Source: DASYYE01 sp035946955
GTDB taxonomy: Bacteria > Actinomycetota > Actinomycetes > Streptosporangiales > Streptosporangiaceae
Length of the DNA stretch: 8,273 nt
Direction: 5' to 3'
Assembly (NCBI GenBank): GCA_035946955.1
Contig: DASYYE010000088.1
Span: forward strand, 1 to 8,273
The notes under the pieces are model-generated. The model made no database searches. It was given only the letters and a program-made list of their open reading frames with translations, and had not been told where the DNA came from. This document shows, piece after piece, positions 1-5,201 of this stretch. The position numbers and the translations under genes were made by a program. Each line of letters starts with the position of its first letter. Position 1 is the stretch's first letter.

Positions 1-59
1 TCGCGTGCGCCACGGCGAATGATCTCGGCAGCTACTCGCGACTGCGGGGGCAACCGTGG

Positions 60-431
60 TCATGCTGGGCCTCGCGCCGGTGGTTGCCGGACCGGCTGGG
101 AGCGTCCCCAGTTTCAGGGCCGGGCGCGGGCGTTGAGCTGAGCGGTGGCCACCTGGGTGCCGTGGGCGATCTCGTAGGGGTCGGCGAATGCCTGGCCGGC
201 CAGGGCCTGGCGGCGGAAGATCCGCCACCAGCCCTCTTGCAGGTTCAGCCAGCAGGCGCCCTTGGGGATGAAGGGGTGCCGGATGCGGGATGGGCCGCCA
301 CCGCGCATCCAGCGCGTGATGGGTCCGCAGCTGAGACAGACCGCCAGATCGCAGGCAGATGCGGGCGTGGGCAGGGGTTTGGCACGAGGGCAGGCCATCC
401 AGGCCGAAGTCGAGGTCAATGGTGCCCGCAC
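60..431 (-). pseudogene. IS630-family transposase, degraded C-terminal remnant
   Basis: This is a broken transposase gene. The minus-strand frame from about 289 down to 117 reads like the C-terminal end of the DDE domain of actinobacterial IS630-type transposases: a HPFIPKGACWLNLQEGWW segment, then a WRIFRRQALAGQAFADPYEI stretch and an ATAQLNARARP ending. Family members normally continue with a W-x-W-G-R motif. Here the frame hits TGA at 114-116, but reading through it gives N-W-G-R-S in the expected place, so the stop looks like a nonsense change of the first Trp codon. A second TGA follows at 60-62. The 287-431 part of the frame is not recognisable, the N-terminal catalytic region is absent, and no terminal inverted repeats are seen. 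It lies just downstream of the regulator gene. The family call rests on remembered motif patterns, not on an alignment. Confidence 0.55.
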
Positions 432-516
432 TCATCTCATCCGCCGTGCGCTGCCGAGTCGCGCCCGCCGGTAAGGATGGGGACACGTGCGGCTATCCCT
501 GTTGACCAGCACTACG

Positions 517-3429
517 TCAGAGGTCGTCTATGGATGCGCGGACCTGCGCTGTGCGGGGGTGGTCGCCGAGGTCTTCGAAGATGGCCTGGGCTTGCTTCCA
601 TAGGTCAGACGCCATTTCCGGCCGACCGACGATGCGGTAGATGTGGCCTAGCCTGCGCAGCGTTCGGGCTTCGCCGTGCCGGTCGCCGATTTGGCCGCGG
701 ATGGTGAGGGCCTGCTGGTAGCAGTCGATGGCGTCGTCGTATCGCCGGAGGTCGGCGTACGCGGATCCGAGATCGTGCAGAGTCCAGGCGAGTCCCCACT
801 GGTCGCCGATCTGGTCGCGGACCGAGTGGGATTGCTGCAAATGGGTGATCGCCTCGCCGAGGCGGCCAAGGTCGCGGTAGGTGTCGCCCAGGTTATGCAG
901 CGTGATGCCCTCACCCCACCTATCGCCTACGTCGCGCCAGATCCGGAGGGCTTGGTGGAGGCAGTCGAGAGCCTCGCTGAGCTGGCCCGTGTCGCGGTAG
1001 GCGGCTCCTAGCGGATCGAGGGTCACGGCCTCGGCCTGCGGGAATCCGATCGCGCGCCAGATCGGAAGGGCGCGGCGCAGGCAGTCGATGGCGTCGCCGA
1101 AGCGGCGCTGATCAAAGTAGGCAATGCCGAGGCTGGTCAAGATCGCGGCTTCGCCGAACTCGTCACCCAGGTGCCTGGCCGAGTCGAGGCCGAGCAGGTT
1201 GGTCGCGACCCAGTCAGTCCACAGTGTGCGCAGGGAGAAGAAATCGAACATCGCCATGGGAAGCTGCCACGCGGTGGTGTGGTCGCCGTTCGCGGCGGCA
1301 AGGTGAACCGCAGCCACCGTGTTGGCGCGTTCTTCTTCGCACCACCGAAGGGCCTTGTCGTGATCGGGGAAAGCCAGCGGGCTGATGGTGGTCTCGGGGG
1401 GGCTCAGCGGTACTCGGGGCCGCCGCGGGTTGAGCACAGTGCACGCGGAGTCGGCGGTGTGCAGGTACCAGTGGAGCAGCCGCCGCACAGCGTCGGCGCG
1501 GTCCGCGGCGGTTTCCTGTTCCGCGACGACTTCTCTGGCGTAGAGGCGCACCAGGTCGTGGAACTGGTAGCGGCCTGGGCCCGTCTCTTCCAGCAGGTGG
1601 GCATTGGTCAGATCGTCAAGGAGCCGCTGTGCCTCGGCCGTGCTGGTCATCGCGAGTGCCGAGGCCGCCGGGCCGCTGATGCCGGTTCCTGGGTGCAGGG
1701 CGAGCAGCCGGAACAGGCGCGCGGCCAGTGGCGGCAAGGCACGGTACGACCAGGACAGGACGGCCCGCACTGCAGCCGTCTCTTCGTCGGCGGCGAGCAT
1801 GTCCAGCCGGTCGTGTTCAACGGCGAGCCGGCCGGCCAGCTCGGACAGGCTGAGATGGGGACGGGCGGCGACGCGTTCGGCCGCGACCCGCAGGGCCAGC
1901 GGCAGGTAGCCGCACAGCCGCGCCAGGTCCGCGGCGGCAGCGGGTTCTGCGGCGAGCCGGCGGGGGCCGGCGATCCGCGCGACTACGTCTAGGGCGTGGT
2001 GAGGAGCGAGCGTGTCAAGGGTGACGCGGCGGGCGCCGTCACGCACAACCAGGCTGCCGAGCCGGTTGCGGCTGGTGACTATCACGGCGCAGGAGGCGCT
2101 GCCGGGCAGCAGTGGGCGGACCTGCTCGGCGGTGGCGGCGTTGTCCAGGATGATGAGCGTCCGCTTGCCCGACAGGACGCTGCGGTACATGGCGGCCCTG
2201 CCGTTCAGATCGTGGGGGATCTGATGCGGGTCGACCTGGCATGCTCGCAGCAGATGCCCAAGAGCTTCGTCGGGCGGCAGCGCAGGTTCGCGGGGGTGAA
2301 AGCCCCGCAGGTCCAGGTAGAGCTGCCCATCAGGGAAACGGCTGGCTACCTGGTGAGCGGCGTGGACGGCAACAGCCGTTTTGCCGACCCCAGCGGGGCC
2401 GTCGATGGCTGAGATCACCAGCCCTGGTCCCTGGTGCTCATCACCGACGGCGAGCATCGCCCGCAGCTCGGCGAGTTCCTCCTCGCGGTTGGTGAAGCCT
2501 GCGACGTCGTGCGGCAGCTCGGCTGGCCGCCACTCGCGGCCGGGGCGCCTGGGGTCAATGATCGCGGCAGAGGGCAGATCGAGGGCTGTATCGCTGGACA
2601 GGATCTGCTGGTGAAGGCGGTTGAGGTCGCGCGAGGGCTCAATGCCAAGCTCGGCAGCCAGGATCCGGCGGGTGTCATGGAAGACCGCGAGCGCGTCGGC
2701 CTGCCGCCCGCCCCGGTAGAGCGCCAGCATGAGCAGGCCACGCAAGCGTTCACGGAACGGATACTCACTTACGACTGCGGGCAGCTCCGCTCCAACCTCG
2801 GCATGGCGGCCGAGATCGAGCATGACCTCCGCCCGCTCTTCGATCGCGCCCAGGCGAAGCTCGCCCAGTCGAGTGCGTTCGATCTCCGCGAATGGTCCGG
2901 GGATGCCAGGCAACGGCGCGCCGTGCCACAACGCCAGCGCCGCATCAGCGGACCGAACCATGCCTGCCAGATCACCCGCGGCACGCAAGTGGCGCCCTTG
3001 GTCAAGCTGCTGGCCGAACACCGTGGCGTCCAGGCGGTCCGGTGGCAGCACCAATTCATACCCCGCCGATGTCGATATCAGCATCTGCCCGGGCGCCCAG
3101 GCAGCCCGGGCTGGTTCCAGTACGCGGCGAAGCCCTTTGACGTAGGTGTGGACACCGTTTTCCGCGCTCGGCGGGGGGTCAGTCCCCCACAGCGCATCGA
3201 TGAACTCATCCCGCGATACCGCGCGCCCCGCGCGGAACGCGAGCACCACAAACGCCGCCTGCTGCAGCGGAGCACCCAGGTCCAGCCGTCGCGTGCCAGC
3301 CCAAGCTCGTACTGGGCCAAGCACCTCCGCCCGCAATGGGCCCCGCCCTGCTACATCCACTCTGATCGCCCCGTGGCCCTTCAGCTCCGACCAATCTCCT
3401 TGTACGAGAACGGGATCGCTGTGGCCCAC
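517..3429 (-). CDS. AfsR/SARP-family transcriptional regulator (wHTH-BTAD-NB-ARC-TPR)
   Basis: This is a large cytoplasmic signal-integrating transcription factor of 970 residues, close in size to AfsR. Residues about 32-125 form the OmpR-type winged helix (EVLGPVRAW start, FIDALWG, NGVHTYVKGLRRVL). Residues about 133-280 are the bacterial transcriptional activation domain (ATVFGQQL, ALALWHGAPLPG, LGIEPS). The NB-ARC NTPase follows at about 305-570, with Walker A GPAGVGKTA at 344-352, Walker B TLIILDN at 424-430, TSRNR at 452-456 and GYLPLAL at 507-513. An FHDLVRLYARE element sits at 623-633. The C-terminus (about 757-955) has five TPR units of 40 residues. Family knowledge: such proteins activate secondary-metabolism genes, with NTP binding and TPRs gating activity. 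The start is uncertain. GTG at 3429 lacks a clear ribosome binding site; a strong AAGGAG lies inside the frame (3396-3401), and another in-frame GTG is at 3360. No TTA (bldA-dependent) codon was spotted. Confidence 0.93.
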   Translation of the reverse strand: MGHSDPVLVQGDWSELKGHGAIRVDVAGRGPLRAEVLGPVRAWAGTRRLDLGAPLQQAAFVVLAFRAGRAVSRDEFIDALWGTDPPPSAENGVHTYVKGLRRVLEPARAAWAPGQMLISTSAGYELVLPPDRLDATVFGQQLDQGRHLRAAGDLAGMVRSADAALALWHGAPLPGIPGPFAEIERTRLGELRLGAIEERAEVMLDLGRHAEVGAELPAVVSEYPFRERLRGLLMLALYRGGRQADALAVFHDTRRILAAELGIEPSRDLNRLHQQILSSDTALDLPSAAIIDPRRPGREWRPAELPHDVAGFTNREEELAELRAMLAVGDEHQGPGLVISAIDGPAGVGKTAVAVHAAHQVASRFPDGQLYLDLRGFHPREPALPPDEALGHLLRACQVDPHQIPHDLNGRAAMYRSVLSGKRTLIILDNAATAEQVRPLLPGSASCAVIVTSRNRLGSLVVRDGARRVTLDTLAPHHALDVVARIAGPRRLAAEPAAAADLARLCGYLPLALRVAAERVAARPHLSLSELAGRLAVEHDRLDMLAADEETAAVRAVLSWSYRALPPLAARLFRLLALHPGTGISGPAASALAMTSTAEAQRLLDDLTNAHLLEETGPGRYQFHDLVRLYAREVVAEQETAADRADAVRRLLHWYLHTADSACTVLNPRRPRVPLSPPETTISPLAFPDHDKALRWCEEERANTVAAVHLAAANGDHTTAWQLPMAMFDFFSLRTLWTDWVATNLLGLDSARHLGDEFGEAAILTSLGIAYFDQRRFGDAIDCLRRALPIWRAIGFPQAEAVTLDPLGAAYRDTGQLSEALDCLHQALRIWRDVGDRWGEGITLHNLGDTYRDLGRLGEAITHLQQSHSVRDQIGDQWGLAWTLHDLGSAYADLRRYDDAIDCYQQALTIRGQIGDRHGEARTLRRLGHIYRIVGRPEMASDLWKQAQAIFEDLGDHPRTAQVRASIDDL
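601..1140 (-). repeat. 120-bp tandem repeats encoding the TPR array of the regulator
   Basis: Five consecutive 120-bp units (near 601, 721, 841, 961 and 1081) share phrases at fixed phase. For example, GCAGTCGATGGCGTCG occurs at 721 and again exactly 360 bp on, at 1081, with a GCAGTCGAGAGCCTCG variant at 961. In protein they are 40-residue TPR units with a recurring pattern: a-I/L-D-C-L-x-x-A-L-x-I-W/R, then a G-D-x-x-G-E/L linker and an L-x-x-L-G-x-x-Y-x-D helix. The DNA-level similarity suggests growth by unequal recombination within the gene. Confidence 0.8.
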
Positions 3430-3830
3430 GCATTCAATGCCCGATCAGGTGTCCACGTTACGCCGGGCGCGCTCTAATCGCGACCCGGATATACAGGGAG
3501 ATAAGCTGATACGGTGGAAAGGGCCAGACTTGCTGGCGAAACGGCCCCTGACCTGGGTCTATCGTGGGCCTGGGCCGTTCTATACCCGCTCCCGCCGAGT
3601 TTTGCGTGGAACTTCTTGCTCGCCGCGAGCAGCCCCTACGCAGCGACTGTTCGTACTGCCCGCGGCTGGCCTCTCCGGGACAAGTGCCTATGCGCCGCGT
3701 CCCGCGTTGGCCGCGGTCACGCGGGGCCTGGTCGGCGCCAAGGCGGCGACCTGGGGAGATCTCGCTGGCGAGGTTCCGCATCGCCTACTGTTTTCCCGGG
3801 CTGCCGATCTGGCTCAGATATCATGAAACC

Positions 3831-3848
3831 GCAGGCCAGGCGGCCTGC
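3831..3848. repeat. Perfect 7-bp hairpin
   Basis: GCAGGCC (3831-3837) and GGCCTGC (3842-3848) are perfect reverse complements around a 4-nt AGGC loop. No T-tract follows on either strand. It is the first of two adjacent GC-rich hairpins in the gene-free stretch. Confidence 0.6.
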
Positions 3849-3857
3849 ATGGTCGCC

Positions 3858-3907
3858 GTCCGTGCCCGTCCGTGCTGACGGCCTCCCGGACGGCTGCCCG
3901 CACGGAC
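3858..3907. repeat. Long bulged hairpin (15 bp of pairing)
   Basis: GTCCGTGC+CCGTCCG (3858-3872) pairs with CGGACGG (3887-3893) and GCACGGAC (3900-3907), leaving a 14-nt loop and a 6-nt bulge (3894-3899) in the right arm. The left arm is itself made of two related GTCCG-containing pieces, and a further GCGGACGGGA copy follows at about 3913-3922. It could be a factor-assisted or U-less terminator for plus-strand readthrough, or a recombination or binding site. It lies 40 bp before the first direct repeat of the tRNA-like site. Confidence 0.6.
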
Positions 3908-3946
3908 ATATGGCGGACGGGACCCGATATTCATCTGATTGTTAAG

Positions 3947-3967
3947 GTAGTTTGGCCAGGTCAGCGC
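3947..3967 (+). repeat. 21-bp direct repeat, copy 1 (left of tRNA-Tyr segment)
   Basis: This copy matches the one at 4058-4078 at 19 of 21 positions, including an uninterrupted 13-bp GCCAGGTCAGCGC (3955-3967). It sits where the 5' acceptor arm of a tRNA would be. Its GCCAGGT pairs with the 3' acceptor strand at 6 of 7 positions, which may be fortuitous because the same bases recur in copy 2, outside the tRNA. In position and orientation it resembles an arm-type binding site beside an integration core. Confidence 0.8.
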
Positions 3968-3989
3968 CTATTCCAATGGTTCGGGAGAA

Positions 3990-4047
3990 GCGGTCTGTAA
4001 AACCGTCGGCTCAGCCTACGTTGGTTCGAACCCAACACCTGCCACCA
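3990..4047 (+). tRNA. tRNA-Tyr(GTA), 3' portion only; probable attachment-site core
   Basis: The segment reproduces the 3' two thirds of a type II tRNA-Tyr. It has an anticodon stem GCGGT/ACCGT (3990-3994/4002-4006) around the loop CTGTAAA with anticodon GTA (3997-3999). A variable arm follows (4007-4019, GGCT..AGCC-like). The T-stem is GTTGG/CCAAC (4020-4024/4032-4036) with TTCGAAC-type loop, then the 3' acceptor strand ACCTGCC (4037-4043), discriminator A and encoded CCA (4045-4047). The 5' side does not fit: 28 nt separate the would-be acceptor from the anticodon stem instead of about 20, no proper D-stem forms, and the acceptor has a C-C mismatch. Family knowledge: actinomycete integrative elements use tRNA 3' ends as att cores (SLP1 uses a tRNA-Tyr gene). 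The alternative is an intact but aberrant tRNA spanning 3955-4047. No integrase gene lies in the window. Confidence 0.7.
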
Positions 4048-4057
4048 GTCACTATCC

Positions 4058-4078
4058 GTAGTATCGCCAGGTCAGCGC
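4058..4078 (+). repeat. 21-bp direct repeat, copy 2 (right of tRNA-Tyr segment)
   Basis: This is the second copy of the repeat at 3947-3967 (19/21 identical, same orientation, offset 111 bp). It begins 11 bp after the CCA end of the tRNA segment. Its right half also lies inside a small hairpin, ATCGCC (4063-4068) with GGCGAT (4079-4084), 10-nt loop. Confidence 0.8.
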
Positions 4079-4083
4079 GGCGA

Positions 4084-4239
4084 TTAGGAATCCTGTCGCG
4101 TTGATACTAGGAGCGCGGCCGGGACGGTCCGCCGGACCGCTTGCTCCTGGCGTAGTAGGCCGCGGTCGCATCCGCGCCGCCCCAGGCGGCGCAGCAATTC
4201 CGCGCGGGCAATGCGCGCGAGGGTTGCGAGGTTGGTCAT
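4084..4239 (-). CDS. Possible small basic protein, 51 aa
   Basis: A short ATG frame starts at 4239, 49 bp after the stop of the 82-aa membrane protein, and ends with TAA at 4084-4086 beside the second direct repeat. The product begins MTNLATLARIARAELLRRLG and is rich in Arg and Leu, so it could form an amphipathic helix. It has no recognisable domain. There is only a weak ribosome binding site (GGCAGCC), and the frame contains two perfect hairpins, which argues for untranslated 3' sequence of the operon instead. Kept as a possibility only. Confidence 0.2.
   Translation of the reverse strand: MTNLATLARIARAELLRRLGRRGCDRGLLRQEQAVRRTVPAALLVSTRQDS
4125..4192 (-). terminator. Two perfect hairpins downstream of the membrane-protein operon
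   Basis: GCGCCGCC (4174-4181) and GGCGGCGC (4185-4192) form an 8-bp stem with a 3-nt loop. CGGTCC (4125-4130) and GGACCG (4134-4139) form a 6-bp stem with a 3-nt loop. Both follow the last clear gene of the minus-strand pair. Neither has a U-tract, as is common for actinomycete terminators, so a termination role is inferred from position and stem strength. Confidence 0.4.
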
Positions 4240-4288
4240 GGCTGCCAGCATGCACGCGAGCGCGCCCTGCTGCCGCTGGCTTGCGTTT

Positions 4289-4537
4289 TCAGTGCGCGAA
4301 GCTGGCCACGAGGCCTGCGGCTACACCGAGGATGACGACGATGATGAGCAGGGCGAGGAGCCGCCGCCGGGACGATCGGCGGGGGGTGAGGATCCCCCCG
4401 GCGGGCGCGGAAGGGCCGACGGGTACGGGTGGGAATGCGCCCGTGGGGTATTCGGCGTAGGCATGCCTGAGCTCCGGGTCGCTGAACTGAGCGACGGGGT
4501 CATCATCGCCGGTGCCCGACGAGCCTGTCACGGTCAC
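4289..4537 (-). CDS. Small tail-anchored membrane protein, 82 aa
   Basis: I do not recognise a family. The chosen start is GTG at 4537, whose GTGA overlaps the TGA stop of the upstream gene by 4 bp. An upstream ATG at 4609 would lie deep inside that gene and is unlikely. The product has an acidic N-terminus (VTGSSGTGDDDP), a Pro/Gly-rich middle (about residues 38-55), a cluster of Arg (about 57-63) and one C-terminal transmembrane helix (LLALLIIVVILGVAAGLVA, about 62-80). By the positive-inside rule the Arg cluster should keep the N-terminus cytoplasmic, with the helix as a tail anchor. The overlap implies translational coupling with, and probably action beside, the upstream three-helix membrane protein. 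Confidence 0.6.
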   Translation of the reverse strand: MTVTGSSGTGDDDPVAQFSDPELRHAYAEYPTGAFPPVPVGPSAPAGGILTPRRSSRRRLLALLIIVVILGVAAGLVASFAH

Positions 4538-5010
4538 CAGTATGCGCCGGACACGGCCAGGATCATGAAGATCACGCCGGCCGTGAGACAGCCGAGGCTG
4601 ATCCACCATCCTGTCGCCTTGCGGGCCTGCTTGCGGGTGTTGCTCTCGAACGCGTCGACCCTGCTGGCAGCGAGCGCTGCGAGTGTCTCGGCCCTGGACC
4701 GGGTGAGGTACTCGGTGAACAGCCGGCGGGGCTCAGGGACGTCCTGGTAGACGCGCACGGCAGCGGCCCAGATCCCGGTGGCGGCTGCAGTGGCGTAAGC
4801 CGCGTAAGCGAATGCGGCCAGCAGGAGCTGGGCGTGACGGGTGGCCAGGAAAGATGCGGCGGCGCCGGCGTAGCCGATCAGGAGCACAGCTTTGGTGTCA
4901 AGGTTGCGGCCGGAGCTAGCCTGGCGGGCGATGGAGGCGGTTATCTCAGCGTTGATCAGTTCCAGCGTCGGCGCCCGTTCCTCCAGCTCCTGGGGTGTCA
5001 TTGGGCTCAT
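4534..5010 (-). CDS. Three-helix membrane protein, 158 aa (PycTM/SLATT-like architecture)
   Basis: No family is recognised with certainty. The N-terminal helix (about 8-32, charged and amphipathic) is followed by an L-D-T-K-A motif at 37-41. Two membrane helices come next (about 42-57 and 62-85), then a cytoplasmic helical stretch (about 93-132, with QDVPEPRRLF at its start) and a last membrane helix (about 136-156). This order, with a D-x-K-A motif before the first membrane helix, recalls the TM effectors of Pycsar and related nucleotide-signalling defence systems. That is a shape-level resemblance only, and no cyclase or sensor gene is in the window. ATG at 5010 is used; a second in-frame ATG is at 5001. 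AAAGGCGG lies about 13 bases upstream. It is the first gene of a coupled pair with the 82-aa protein and lies 191 bp downstream of the P450 in the same direction. Confidence 0.65.
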   Translation of the reverse strand: MSPMTPQELEERAPTLELINAEITASIARQASSGRNLDTKAVLLIGYAGAAASFLATRHAQLLLAAFAYAAYATAAATGIWAAAVRVYQDVPEPRRLFTEYLTRSRAETLAALAASRVDAFESNTRKQARKATGWWISLGCLTAGVIFMILAVSGAYW

Positions 5011-5047
5011 AGCCTGTGATTGTCCGCCTTTTGGCCAGGATGTGGTT

Positions 5048-5074
5048 CCGGGGCCCTGCGGGATTCAACCCCGG
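5048..5074 (-). terminator. Hairpin between P450 and membrane-protein pair
   Basis: CCGGGG (5048-5053) and CCCCGG (5069-5074) form a 6-bp GC stem with a 15-nt loop in the 191-bp gap after the P450 stop. It may end the P450 transcript or lie in the leader of the membrane-protein pair. There is no U-tract. Confidence 0.3.
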
Positions 5075-5201
5075 TGGCATGGGTGACGGGCAGCCGAGGC
5101 CTTCCTGGCGATATTGCGTACTACTTCTGCGGAGAGCGTGATCCTGCCGCCGGTACGTGCCGGTCCCGCTGTCGCGTACAGGCAACTGCTCCTGGCGTGT
5201 G

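Larger units (their letters stand above)
3430..3946. other. 517-bp gene-free stretch upstream of the regulator
   Basis: No convincing gene is seen. The open frames here (for example 3514-3945 plus and 3458-3781 minus) have no ribosome binding site worth noting, no recognisable domain and compositionally odd products. The part next to the regulator (3480-3520) is relatively AT-rich, including ATATACAGGGAGATAAG, and is the likely promoter zone for the minus-strand regulator gene, although no clean -35/-10 pair could be fixed. The distal part carries two strong hairpins (listed separately) just before the tRNA-like attachment region. Confidence 0.5.

Noticed and set aside
1..436. Minus-strand frame from ATG at 436 that stays open to the left edge (begins MSAGTIDLDFGLDGLP)
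   Set aside because: It overlaps the transposase-like frame out of phase, and the product becomes Pro/Arg-rich with no domain. Most likely a GC-driven open frame, although its first dozen residues look less random.
2434..3477. 347-codon plus-strand frame over the SARP gene, and other long plus-strand frames at 676-1011, 1171-1992, 1604-1909 and 1996-2412
   Set aside because: They are antisense shadows of a gene whose minus-strand product shows contiguous wHTH, BTAD, NB-ARC and TPR motifs. Their products have no domains.
3514..3945. Plus-strand frames of 143 and 104 codons and a minus-strand 107-codon frame (3458-3781)
   Set aside because: No ribosome binding site, no recognisable domain, and the plus-strand 143-codon frame runs through the strong hairpins.
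4101..4750. Plus-strand frames of 119 and 179 codons
   Set aside because: They are antisense to the two membrane-protein genes, whose 4-bp overlap and transmembrane patterns support the minus strand.
5060..5080. GATTCAACCCC stretch resembling a tRNA T-arm
   Set aside because: It lacks the GTTCGA loop sequence, and no cloverleaf can be built around it on either strand.
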